From NCBI GenBank assembly GCA_940337035.1, contig CALNHX010005859.1:35782-99781 (forward strand): 64,000 nt of DNA. Direction: 5' to 3'. Below are positions 21,391 to 32,425 of the stretch, piece by piece (position 1 is the stretch's first letter; each line of letters begins with the position of its first letter). A program made the position numbers and the translations under genes. The notes beneath the pieces were generated by a model. It made no database searches and was not told the origin of the DNA. It saw nothing but the letters and a program-made list of their open reading frames with translations. Source of the DNA: Agriotes lineatus (taxonomy: Eukaryota; Arthropoda; Insecta; Coleoptera; Elateridae).

Positions 21391-21514
21391 ATTGTTTTAC
21401 TCTGAACGTCTCTACGCAAGTGACTAAACAATTTTTAAAATCAATGAAAAATGGGGTTAAAAATATCGTAACGAGCTCAATAATATTGATACAATAAAAC
21501 GAAGCACTTGGTTA

Positions 21515-21870
21515 TGCAAATTATATCAATTATGATCAATTTGCAAGTTAAAAAAAATGTATTCCGCTGGGGTTTGAACTCCGCCGCATCTGTGTAGCGG
21601 TTGTCACCGCATCGATAAGTCGACTGCGCCATCCAGTCTTATTGAAATGAGTGCCTCTATTTAACGGAACGGTTTTATTGTTGAAACGTTTCGACACTTT
21701 TGTGACATTATGCTGTATCTGTTGAGTCCTATTGTCGGCAAGTGTATGTGAAAATTATTACTTCCATCTATTTCAACGTTAACGCAAAAATAAACAGTAC
21801 CCTGTATATATTTATCTGAAATTTTATCGGTTTCATGCCAACTAAACATATAATATGCATGCAAAGTATC
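21515..21870 (-). mobile_element. tRNA-like repeat, copy 2
   Basis: On the minus strand GGATGGCGCAGTCGACTTA (A-box-like) and GGCGGAGTTCAAACCCC (B-box-like) are spaced as in a tRNA (about 21570-21640). Left and right flanks match copy 1, so the shared unit is larger than the tRNA part. The two copies lie ~480 bp apart in the same orientation. Confidence 0.5.
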
Positions 21871-21939
21871 GTCATCCTCCCAACAAATAGTTTTTAAGTT
21901 ATATCGCCAAGAGGCAGACGAATTTGAGAAAACCTGTTT

Positions 21940-22080
21940 TTCGTCATCTAGAGACCCTGAAACGTAAAGATCTGAAGAAATCTCGGAAGGTGATTTTTTC
22001 GAGATTACAATATTTCCTTCGTCTTTTAGACGAGGAAATAAAAATAGCGCGGCTTTCGTCGTCTACAGTCTACGCCTGCT
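21940..22080. mobile_element. Retroelement fragment related to 32.13-32.41 kb
   Basis: GACCCTGAAACGTAAAGATC followed by a TTTCGAGATT region, TTTCCTTCGTCTTTTAGACGAGG and AAATAAAAATAGC closely parallels 32148-32240 (GACTCTGAAACGTGAAGATC, then ACTTCCTTTATTGTGAAAGG and AAGTAAAA). Both contain a short palindrome (CCTTCGTC-GACGAGG; CCTTTA-GAAAGG). Probably a retroelement 3' region; family not proven. Confidence 0.45.
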
Positions 22081-22934
22081 TGGTATAAAATTGATTTTTG
22101 CCAAATTACAGTACAGGTGGGATCCAGTTGGTAGAGTTAGCTTAAAAGGAATATAAATCATTATAGACAAAGCTGTCTTTCTGGTAACTCGACGCAAAAA
22201 TATAATTAAAATAAAATATTCTAAATTAAAAATTATAGCGATACACCTAGTTTCATTTCATTTTCATTAAAAATGGAATATTATAAATGAACGTACGCAA
22301 CCTATTATTTTTAAATAAAACAATTTCAATTAAAAAAATTTAAAAATTATTCAAATAGTGCCCCACCCATAGTAGCATAATTTTACTCTTCTAAAATCTT
22401 GATAAATTTCTACTTTTGTTTATTTTTAGAGGCCGCTTTACATTAAGCAGTTCTTTTGCAATGCAATGCAAGGCAAAAAAAAAATCTGGTGTGATACACG
22501 CACACAACTTTCTTTTACAATGATATAATTAGCTAAAATTTTTGAAATAATAGAAATCCTACAGCAACTATACAAAATAGAGCGTTAGTTGAACAGACAA
22601 ATTTTCTCTAAAATTTTAAGTTGAATTCGAAAATTTAATAATATACCGGGTGTTCTATTTTAAATAGAAGTTAATAAAAAAATAGGAAAGAGAACAAAAG
22701 AAACCCAATTTAGAAATATGTAACTGGAAAATCACCTATTTTACATCAACACATATTAAAAATGTAATAAAATGTATAGTTTGAAAAAATCGATAGAGCC
22801 GTTTTTAAAAAAATTGTAAAAACTGAAAAATCACAAAAGCAAACACCATACTTTCGGTTATGCGATTTTCTTCAAATGTTTGCTGTCGCATCTAGATAAT
22901 ACTGTGCTAAATTAAATTTAGTATTAATTAATGT
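22081..22934. other. AT-rich DNA, no gene recognised
   Basis: Contains the phrase ACCGGGTGTTCTATTTTAAA near 22645, which looks like a transposon end, but no partner is found nearby. Otherwise A/T-rich with no supported frame. Confidence 0.35.
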
Positions 22935-25380
22935 TTACAGGTCTCCTAGTGGGGATATTAATGTATTTTTAAAGTTACTTGACGCTGTCTTAAAGAAGAT
23001 AAGTTTAAAAAAGATTTTAATTGTATGTGGAGATTTTAATGTCAGATTTGCAACTAGTGATTGTTATTGCAATTCTATTTGTGACTTGTTAAAGTCATAT
23101 GCTTGTATACAAACAATTTCAGAATCCACTAGGCTGCAAAATTGTTTTGATAATTTGTTTATTAACGAAGTTGCTACTAATTTTAAATCAAAACTACTCG
23201 ATGCTAATCTTTCGGACCATTCAGGAATACACTTTGAAATGACTGTAAACAGTAGTACTGCGGGACAAAAATATGTATCCAAACCAATCTATAGGAGAAA
23301 GATAACTAAACATAGTTGATTCAAATTTAGAAGCTCTATATCTGAGATTGATTGGAAACATTTTTGTAACCCAAGGTACGATGTAAACTATTTACCCGAA
23401 TTCTTGGTAAATACTTTTAAATCTCTTGTACATAGTAATTTTCCACTAAGAAAATGTACTAATAGTAATAAAGCTCTTATTAAAGTAAAGACCCAAATGT
23501 TTTGCGCATGTACAATACTTTACGCAAACAATATAAAGATGAACTAAAAATTCAAAAGAAAGCTGCTTACAGTAGTTGCATTGTCAGTGGTGATAATAAG
23601 CAAAAACAATGCTGGAATTTAATTAACGCTAAAAGGAATAGTACTAAGCGGTCAAATATCTCTGCAGACGATTTTAATAATTATTTTGTAACAATAGCCA
23701 GCAACCTAATTGCTTCTTTACCAAAATCGGATCATAGGGCTATTAATTTGCTTGAAGCTGTTCCACTCCCTGCATGCTCATTTAATGTCGAAATGGTAAC
23801 ACCTGAAGAGGTTTTTATCGCAATCAAATCTTTAAAGAACTCTAGTTGCTCTGATTGCTATGATCTGAACAGTAAAATTGTCAAAGAGGTTGCGAATTTA
23901 ATTTCATTTCCTTTATCAGTGCTTTTCAATTCATGTATTTTAACAGGAATTTTCCCGACACTTCAAGGTAACGAAAGTTCTCCTCCTTCATAAAAAAGGG
24001 GACACTTCTGACACTGACAATTATCGTCCTATTTCAATAATTCCAACATTTGCTAAGGTTTTTGAAATTATTTTAAAGTCGAGACTAATTCAATATTTTG
24101 AAAGCCATTCCCTTTTTAATTCGTGCCAGTTTGGCTTTCGTGGCAGTAGGAGCACAACCCAGGCTGTTTTGAAGATGGTTGGTGACGTAGTGGGAGGTCT
24201 TGAAAAGGACAAACGCACAGCTATCACGCTGTGTGACCTCTCTAAAGCGTTCGACTGCGTATCTCATGATATTCTTATAGGAAAACTAGCTTTTTATGGC
24301 ATAAAAAATTCTTCACTAGGGCTATTTTAATCTTACCTTGAAAATAAAAACCAATGTGTAAATATCAACAATATTAATTCTGAGCTTAAACTTGTGGTTG
24401 GTGGAGTACCTCAGGGCTCCGTATTAGGTCCCATTCTATTTATCATCTATATTAACGATTTATACCATCATATGACCCCCAGGAATTGCTTAGTTTTTGC
24501 TGATGACACTACTTTCTTGTCGTCCACAAAAAACTTAAATACTTTGCATCAACTTTCTACTAAGAGCGAGAAGCATGCAGAAAAGTGGTTTTGTACAAAT
24601 CAACTCAAGCTCAATCAAGACAAAACCCAGAAACTTATCTTCTCCCAGATAAATACCATCAAAGAAGATTCGGTTAAATTGCTAGGAGTAGTGTTAGATG
24701 ACTCTTTAAACTGGTCTTACCATGATCAACATCTTAGTGCGAAACTTTCCAATGACATATTTTTGCTGCACAATTTAAAACAGTTAGTTACACCAGAATT
24801 GCTAAGAATAACGTATTTTTCTCTGTTTCACTCAAATATTTCTTACACTTTGATTTTATGGGGGAATTCTTCTCACGCTTTACGTATCTTTCGTCAACAG
24901 AAACAAGCTGTTAGAATTTTAGCTAACGTTGGTAGTAAGGACCATTGTCGTCCACTGTTCATTAACCTGGGTATCATGGCTCTACCGTGTTTATTTATAC
25001 ATGTCACTCTGTGTGAGATACAAAAGAACATAGATACGTTCTCCACTAATCGTGATTATCACAATTATTTCACGAAAACTAATAATGATTTACGCAATCC
25101 ACGATTTAGACTGACCAAATCTATTAAAAATTCTTGCAATTTGAACCTATACAATCACATTCCACAGCGTATAAAATCTATATCATTAAGTAGTTTTAAG
25201 ACTAATGTGAAGCGACATCTATTACAGTTATGGTTTTATTCAACGAAAGAGTATATGAATACACCATTTATGTAATTGCATATATTTATAGAATATTCAA
25301 TGTGTTAATTCTTTCGACTTGCTACAAATATTTATATGAATGTATATAAAGTGGTAAAATAAATATTATTATTGTTATTA
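22935..25380 (+). mobile_element. 5'-truncated LINE (endonuclease + reverse transcriptase)
   Basis: Plus-strand pieces of one ORF2-like protein in order. Endonuclease C-terminal half: SPSGDINVF, IVCGDFNVRF and LSDHSGIHF. Linker: 23502-23965. Reverse transcriptase: NYRPISIIPTFAKVFE, CQFGFRGSRSTTQAV, ITLCDLSKAFDCVSHD, GGVPQGSVLGPILF and FADDTTFL. A C-terminal region ends at 25275. Breaks: a stop at 23317, a frame change near 23490, another near 23965 and a stop near 24329. The 5' end lacks the first half of the endonuclease. The tail is a (TTATTA)-type microsatellite at 25355-25385, typical of CR1/L2-like and some Jockey-like LINEs. Confidence 0.85.
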
Positions 25381-25466
25381 TTATAATACACAAAACTTAT
25401 ATAGGGTGTTATGGAAATGAGTGCAAATATCTTAACCAGTGATAGAGCTCACCAAAAGGACACGCG

Positions 25467-25514
25467 TGCACACACACACACACAACACACACACACAACA
25501 CACACACACACATC
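25467..25514. repeat. (CA)n microsatellite, left flank of the 6.5-kb element
   Basis: About 48 bp of CA repeats with two CAACA interruptions. It ends 6 bp before the left terminal inverted repeat at 25520. Confidence 0.9.
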
Positions 25515-25519
25515 CATGC

Positions 25520-25540
25520 CGCGCAATACTTGTGTGGCCA
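25520..25540 (+). repeat. Left terminal inverted repeat
   Basis: CGCGCAATACTTGTGTGGCC, followed by an A. Matches the reverse complement of 32012-32032 at about 19 of 21 positions. Related subterminal motifs follow at 25672 (CTTGTGGGGCC), 25684 (GACCACAC) and 25730 (TTGTGGCCA). Confidence 0.7.
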
Positions 25541-26963
25541 TCTACATCTCACCGACTTATGGGGTCTTGGAAGATATACTATACAGCTGACTGCATTTTT
25601 AAAAACATTTTATTTGCTATTTTCAACATATCTAAACACACCAAATCTCTGTCCTTTTTTGCGAATTATGACTTGTGGGGCCAGACCACACTTTGACGGC
25701 AAAAAGTTGGTTAATTTGTACCTAACGTTTTGTGGCCATACACATTCTAACACACAAAGATGTTACACACTGCAATTTTTGTAAACGACCTTGATAAATG
25801 CTTCTAATTACAAGCACTTAGCAACCTGTTTTCGACGTTCTGATTTTTTTTGCTGTCTCCACATTCGTAGTAAATAATCTTTTGCTGTAAACTCCATCAC
25901 TTTCAATATGATCACTAGGTTGCCTCTGATAATATTACCTACATTTACATTTCTTTTCTTTTAAAATAAAAATCCTTAAATCAATTACCTACATTTATTT
26001 CTGGGAGATAATTTAATTGATTTTTGAGAATATAAAAGCAACCTGGATTAATATAATTTATGGCGTACCTATTTAAATTGTGTTTTGCTTTAATTTTGAA
26101 TCTAGATAAATTTCAGTTTTTTGAAGATAGGTAGTACTTCTTTCTATATAATAATAGTAATAGATAAAAATAAAAATTTTGTATTTGTGATTTTAACATT
26201 TTTAATTTTCTGTCAATTATCGGCGTATTATTTTAAATTAAAGCATTGGCAAGATTAAGTATTAAGACATACCTACGTGAAAATACCCGAGTATTTAGTC
26301 GTATATGTTCATACATCCACAAAATTAATTGATTAATCGAAAAATGGAATAGGTATCTACTAGAATTTTTTTTTAGCATTATAGTATGGGATCTCAGTCC
26401 TGTTAATAAGTGTTAACTATAATTATATTTCAATATTTAAACGCGAACATATTTGTTTGAAAGAATACCTCTTGTTGCGTAAGCATTTTTGCCTCCCTGT
26501 GTTACAGATTCTTGGCCATTGAGCTTAAATTTTCAGAACTGTAGTTCTAAACGGTTTGATAACTTGTAAAACTTCAAATAATCGGTAGGTACATAATTTT
26601 GAATAACTTTATTTCAGTATTTCGTGCTATCATACCAATCTCATCTTCATACACGTGGTATAAATATTGTGGAATTAAAATACTGTAAAACATTAAACCA
26701 TATCCACGAAAGGAAAGTAACAAAATTAGAAAATACATAAAAAAATTACGAATTTACACTAAAACGTAAATACTCATTCTAATTAAACAATAAATAATTA
26801 TGTCGGTAGATAACTGTTTATGCAACATCAATGAACTTTTTCAGCAGTTTCCAAATTGCTTAGGCTGATACAAAGCTGAAATCAAGACATGTACTTATTG
26901 ACAGATTGATATATTTAAAGACAATTAAAATTGGTTGATTGCAAAAACAGAAAAAGTAAAAAG
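25541..26963. other. Left internal non-coding part of the element
   Basis: About 1.4 kb without a supported gene between the left terminal repeat and the polyadenylation signal. Open frames here are short and overlap. The first 200 bp hold the subterminal motifs; the rest is AT-rich. Confidence 0.45.
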
Positions 26964-26969
26964 TTTATT
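26964..26969 (-). terminator. Polyadenylation signal AATAAA
   Basis: AATAAA on the minus strand begins about 11 bases after the stop codon of the recombinase-like gene (stop at 26980-26982). Confidence 0.5.
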
Positions 26970-26979
26970 TTGGTTTCAC

Positions 26980-29900
26980 TTATTTCTTCTTTTGAAGCGA
27001 TCGCATGTGATTGTGCACACAATATTTAATGTCACGCCAAGTTCGTGAATGCAAAACGTTTTTGTATTTGTTTTTACATTCATCTGAGTCGACTTTGGAC
27101 GGCACTTTTCCGATTTTAATATGTTTGCTAAAGAATTGCAACACGGAATCCTTTTCTTCTGAAGACCATGCCCTCTTGGTGCATGCGGCTGTTCTAGTTG
27201 TAGATTTTTCTACAAAATAAAATATAATTACAATAAGGTAATTCAATATTTCTTGAGAAAATGGGAGAAATCGTTTAGTCGACGCTTTCAAATCTAGAAG
27301 AAGAACTGATTTACTCACCATTTTTCTGTTTTGTATTCTTTCTTGCTATTTTCGTACTTTTAAAATGTTCTTGCTGTGCTGTGAATTCTCTTCCATTATT
27401 TGTAGTAGCTTCATCTTCACTAAAATTTCCACCATTTTCACCGTCCTCAATTTTTGATAAATCTACAAAATATTAGATATTATACAGATCATACAAAAGT
27501 TGTTGGAAACGTGATAAATAAGTGCAACGAGATAGAAATAGATAAAATAGGTAGGAGGTGAAGGATATAAATGGCTAAGTAAAAACTAAAAACATCCGTG
27601 ATACTTATTAATTTGCTGCACTTCTAATAATTTTCGGATTTAATTTGTATGCATAAATTGCATTTGTTACAACATATGCAATTGCTTCAGTTGACTGGTG
27701 TTAACGTTTATTCAAAGACGAAAAATTTATCAAAACTTCAATTGCTTAAAGACTGGGATTGATTTACTTACAATGTTGTTGTTTCCTTTCCTTTTCTCTT
27801 TCTGGGTGTAATTTCTTGAACTCTTCGATATTGCCGCCACTGCATTCTTTGTTTAAATCATCCTCACTATCGCTTCCACTTTTTTCACTAGCATCAATGT
27901 TTGGTAAGTCTAGAAAAAGGTTATAATAACTCCTAATCATACTCTACTAATCATTTTATAATATATATGCCATCTTACCTTCTACATGAATATCTGCCAA
28001 TGATTTTCCTGTAAAATTGTTTGCTGATCCCTGATCTACGGCAAGTAAAAGTCGGCTAACCTTAGTTAATTCGACGGCCGACTCGTGTAGTCTATAAAAA
28101 TCTCTATGAATGCGAACATCATGTCCGAGATGTCGTGCAAGCCAGTCCGTTTCATTTTCTTGTAAATTAAAAATCTGCACAACTGTCACAATGTATTTTC
28201 TTAATTTTGTGCTGGTAATAAGTTGAGGTTGTTGAAGATTTGCCCCAATGGTGAATTGCTTTAAACAATCGTGACCTCGCATATGACCTAACGACATGCT
28301 TGCTCTTGCGAATACATAGTTGTTCTTTACGTTAATATTCACTAAGCTCCGATTCTCGATTAATTTATCGATAGCAATTTTTAAATCCTTTGTTAGCAAT
28401 ATAGGGACTTTAATTTTTTTCTGGATTTTCCATGTACTTCCACTATTGTTAGGCGATTTGCCAAGGTGATTTCTAATGGTGTTAACGACTGCTTGAGTTC
28501 AGAAGTACATTGTTCATCCCAGCTCCGACGACATGCATAATGATTTAAAGCTATTCGCGATGCCTCGCCAGACCTCCGTTTATTAAATAAAATTATTCTG
28601 GATAAAGTCGCTGCAGCTAGCTTTCCCCAATTTTGTGAAGTGTTTAAATGCAGAGAATTTGATAACTCGCTGATAGTATTGTACAAAATCTTATTCAGTT
28701 CTAATATATCCTCTGTTACAGGTAACAATTGCGTAGAATTCATTTTTCTGTTAAATAAAGTCGTTAATGCTGTTGACGAGATCCTGTTATTCCATTCTAT
28801 ATTCATGATTTCTAAAAATCCTTTCATTTCGCGGTCGGTCTTCAAATCCCCTTTTCGCAAAGCAATACCTCTTGCTATTTGTGCACATTTTTTTAAACTG
28901 TGTCCTAATTTTAAGGCAAGAGAAGGTGTTTGATAATTTTGCGACTTTTGGTCGGTTATTGTGGATATACACAATTTCTTTACGGATTCAATAAGAGTAT
29001 CGAAGTTTTTAGGTTGCAGCAGTTCGTTCAAATTTGAAATGCTTGGATTAACTAATTTTACTTGTAGGAGGAGTCTCCCTAGTTGCCTCATAGTCTGACG
29101 TATATAGTCATGCTGTTGGACACTGAATTTTTCAAAAAGTAATGAACCCAACTTAATAATTAGCTGATCTTTTTTGCATATAGAAGAAATGTTATCCATT
29201 TTGAACAAAGCGAGTATACATTTTTTAAATTCTACAGATGTATAAGTTCCAGACCACGAACTTAAAAGAGCATAGCTTTCACCTATAACATCCCGTCGCC
29301 GATTTTTGCAATTAGAAGAAAACTTCTTTTTATTCGGGCAGTTATACTTGACGTGACGCCATAAAGTGTGTAACAGAAAGAAACCGAGGCAATTCGGACA
29401 AGGCCCATAATCTTTTAGGTCTTGAAATGTGCTATGTTGTGATGGACGTCGACTTAAAATTAGTTCTCCTGTGCGTGTAGCTAAAACTCGGCTATTATGG
29501 TAATAATCGCCTGCTCTTAGTAAACATAGGAACTCCTCCTTTCTTTCATTAGAATTATTATCCATTGCCAATAACTTCGCAACCTCCATTTCTTTTTTGT
29601 GAACGAGTTCTAAATGCCTGGTAACTTTACCAATTAGTTTGTCGCAAAAGTAGCAAGCATGTCGTTTGTCATACACGCGATTTCCTGTAACAGTTTTACT
29701 TGAAAACTTGATTCAGACTTCCCTCCTAGTAATTTCTGAGTGGCTATCATTTTCTTCCAAATTTTGAAATTCTGGAATTTTGATAAATGACTCTGAAATA
29801 GGAGATGGCATTGGTGTAGCTAAGTTATTCAATTGTTCAAACGCATTTGTTGAAGTCATTTGAGAAGGCATTTTTGTGGTCAGTTTAGTAGGTTGTTCAA

Positions 29901-31731
29901 TACCACCATTGTCAGAAAGTGACTTCAAAAGAGATGACATTCCTGTCGTTAGGTTAGTCGATTGTTCAAAAGAACGTTTGAGTGATTTTGTAAGTTCGTC
30001 ATCGTCTTCTGAAGAACTGCAAGTTGATGGAACCACTGAGGGATTATATTCGCTGCCCGATGATTGAAAAGGTGAATCCTCCGAATCGCTATTGGTACAA
30101 TCCATTTTTGATGTAGATGTACTAGGAATTATGACGTGGTGTGATATTATGTTAATTTTTGGCGTATCTGTAGTATTGCACTCATTGGTTGAGTGAATCA
30201 CTGGTTGCAATTCTTGTTTACTCTGTTTAGTTATTAGGTCTGTATTACCGTAGCCTGAATTTACAATTTCTTCTAAAATTAATCTCGTCCCCCCCCCCCC
30301 CCCCTTTTCGCTTATATTTGGGACATCAGCGGTAGCCAAGCTCTCGGTTTCAGAGAAATGTTTTATATCACAAACATTAACTTCGTCATATTTTTTAAAT
30401 TCGTTATTACTGACATTTGCTATACCTGATTCTAAATGAAGTTCATGTATTTCTCGTTTTTGTAAATTATCATCAATCACGTTCGGTGCATCGCTATTAT
30501 CTTCGCATTCCTCATTCTTAACGCGATTTAGTATCTGCTTTTCTTCTTCAAGAGTCAACAGAAATTGAAATCTGGTTCCTTTTATTATGTTTACCGTACA
30601 TATAATACTATTAGTAAAAATTTTATCCTGAGAACCCAAAGTATATAATGTTCCCATGTTCCCTTCTACGCCTGATCTCTCCAACCATTTTATTGTATAA
30701 GTTTTCTGTGATGACTCAGGTATATATTGACTACATTCCGCTATCCAAAATGATTCTGAAAATGTATTATGATATGTGGAAATAAGATTGTATAAAATTA
30801 TACTCAATACTCAAATTAATTATGAAGTAAATTTGAAGTATTAATGATTTTATACTAATTTAGCAATTTCCTACATTTTATAGTATTCAATATAATTATT
30901 GCACATAAAAATAATCTAAAGAGCGTTACTATTTGTCTGTTTATTAGTTTTAATACCTACAATTTGATAATTAATTAAATTGTTATATTGGCTTATAATT
31001 TGACGTTCAATATTGTTAGAATGTAAATACCCTTTAATTGAATGTGAAATACCGCGTATTGGTATGTTCACTGAGATTATGTGAATCCGGTTTTACAAGT
31101 TTTGACAGTTTTGCTAATAATTACTATATTGACAACGCACGTATTGTTATTCTATATAACACATATAATTGAAGAAAGCGAAGCAATTATTTAAGTGCTT
31201 CGACTATTTGGAGGTGTATTTGACTATTCGCATCTATCTAATACGGTGGGTGGCCAAATTATTTAAATTATTTCCGTCACTACATGCCACAATACAAAAA
31301 GTATGACCAAACTTCCTGAAAAAACAGGTCAAGGCTAGGGTTCTTAAATGGGTGGGGAATCCCCCGACCTGAACGCTATTGAGAACCTTAAGAGGAAAAT
31401 CTTAAAAGAATTAAATTGATCAAAGGACTTGTGGAATCATGACAAATTGCTAAATTAAATTGCATTTAAGGGCAAATCACTTTGTTTGTTATGCTGTTAA
31501 TTACTGCTTTACCATGTATTGTTACAGGTAGAATACATTTCCCCTACTGAATGAAATGGTACACATTTGAATTTTTAAAGCGTAATATTGTGCAATACTG
31601 AAAATACAAGAAATATTGTAAATCAATTACAATATGGTAAGTATTGTTGATAAATCGCATTGAAAATAAACTACTAATTACTACTCACCTTCTTCATTAA
31701 AAATAGCTACAAAGCACCCATTTTCGTACAT
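26980..31731 (-). pseudogene. Five-exon tyrosine-recombinase-like gene with two lesions
   Basis: Exons: 31731-31689, 30755-27979, 27909-27772, 27462-27319, 27209-26980. All four introns have GT..AG ends and split after the first codon base; together they encode about 1110 residues. Exon 1 starts MYENGCFVAIFNEE with context GCCACC-ATG and joins SFWIAECSQYIPES. Then come an acidic Ser/Thr-rich region; a Cys/His block with YFCDK, a spaced H-x4-H and CPNC (about 29640-29330); the recombinase-like domain; acidic linkers; and a basic C-terminal domain (KRAWSSEEK, RTWRDIKYCVHNHM). Catalytic-type boxes: RRSGE, LRKY (where many YRs have HxxR), HLGHD and FYRL. Lesions: in-frame TGA at 29713-29715 and a one-base frame change at the A7 run 28414-28420. 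The family is widespread in insect genomes as uncharacterised proteins (recall). Confidence 0.75.
31689..31731 (-). CDS. Exon 1 of the recombinase-like gene
   Basis: A 43-nt first coding exon. The ATG at 31731 is preceded by GGCCACC, a strong start context, and the exon ends GAAGAAG before a GTGAGT donor. Its phase fits exon 2 at 30755 exactly (TTTTCAG acceptor), which supports both this start and the intron of ~930 bp. Confidence 0.7.
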
Positions 31732-32011
31732 GGTGGCCACACAACACTAGAACACAATAACGTACGAACGCCAAATGAAGAAATTATAATTATAATGAAG
31801 GGGGCGCCACCATCCTGTGCCACACAACGACTGTTAAAATGTGGTCAATTACACATCTAATTTTTAATAGTTGTGGGGCCATTATCCAGGATTATAAATT
31901 TGGGGTGGGGAGGCCACGTTGAAACTATTAAAATAGGTCGGAAATTGTGGGGCCATGTGTATGGCCACACAAGTCGTGGAGGCCACACAACACATGTTAC
32001 AGTATGGTGTG
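31732..32011 (-). promoter_or_regulatory. Motif-dense upstream region of the recombinase-like gene
   Basis: Between the start codon and the right terminal repeat, GGCCACACAA or close variants occur at about 31735, 31829 (GCCACACAAC), 31963 and 31981, with inverted or weaker forms at about 31872 and 31947 (GGGGCCAT) and 31911 (GGCCACG). Both the element end and the gene's promoter must lie here, so the motif is a candidate binding site for the element's own protein. No clear TATA box is seen. Confidence 0.5.
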
Positions 32012-32032
32012 TGACCACACAAGTATTGCGCC
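32012..32032 (-). repeat. Right terminal inverted repeat
   Basis: TGACCACACAAGTATTGCGC followed by C; inverted partner of 25520-25540. Immediately outside is CACCTACGCACC and then the CA microsatellite. Confidence 0.7.
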
Positions 32033-32041
32033 ACCTACGCA

Positions 32042-32117
32042 CCCACACACACACAGACACACACACACACACACACAGACAGACCCTCACACAGACACAC
32101 ACACACACACACACAGA
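32042..32117. repeat. (CA)n microsatellite, right flank of the 6.5-kb element
   Basis: CA repeats with CAGA interruptions. It continues the CA tract seen at 25467-25514 and leads into the retroelement fragment at 32120. Confidence 0.9.
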
Positions 32118-32119
32118 CC

Positions 32120-32425
32120 AATAAAAAGATATATGTTTTTTGGGTTCAGGAGACTCTGAAACGTGAAGATCTGTTGAAAACTCAATTTCGAATTTTTGGG
32201 GTGAATCCAATACTTCCTTTATTGTGAAAGGAAGTAAAAAAGAATACACTATTCAATTCAGCAGTATCGGCTGTATCCAATATGTAGGAAAGTGGCCTGA
32301 AGGCTATCCAAAAATTTCCAATCTCTAGCGTGCTTTTAAAACTTTCTTTAGTGCAACAAAAGTTATTAGATTCGTCCTACATTTTAAATGCGGCATATGC
32401 CGCGGGCTTCAGCTAGTATATAATA
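32120..32425. mobile_element. Retroelement 3' fragment next to the CA tract
   Basis: Shares GACTCTGAAACGTGAAGATC and the CCTT..AAGG palindrome region with 21950-22040, and ends CATATGCCGCGGGCTTCAGC-TAGTATATAATAAAA, which looks like a retroelement end. The CA tract is probably part of this fragment, which would make it the target into which the 6.5-kb element inserted. Confidence 0.45.

Larger units (their letters stand above)
25520..32032 (-). mobile_element. Candidate 6.5-kb TIR element carrying a tyrosine-recombinase-like gene
   Basis: The left end CGCGCAATACTTGTGTGGCC (25520-25539) is the inverted complement of the right end GACCACACAAGTATTGCGCC (32013-32032), with about two mismatches. 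CA microsatellite continues outside both ends in the same orientation, as if one (CA)n tract had been split. Both ends carry several further copies of the TTGTG-GGCC motif in opposite orientations. Inside is one long multi-exon gene on the minus strand, with its start codon ~280 bp from the right end and a polyadenylation signal at 26964. Everything between the ends is either this gene or unique AT-rich DNA. TIRs are unusual for tyrosine-recombinase elements. The element boundary is an inference from ends and flanks; no target duplication was found. Confidence 0.6.

Noticed and set aside
31857..32249. Frames with Cys-Val or Thr-His dipeptide runs
   Set aside because: Translations of the CA microsatellite and the subterminal motifs.
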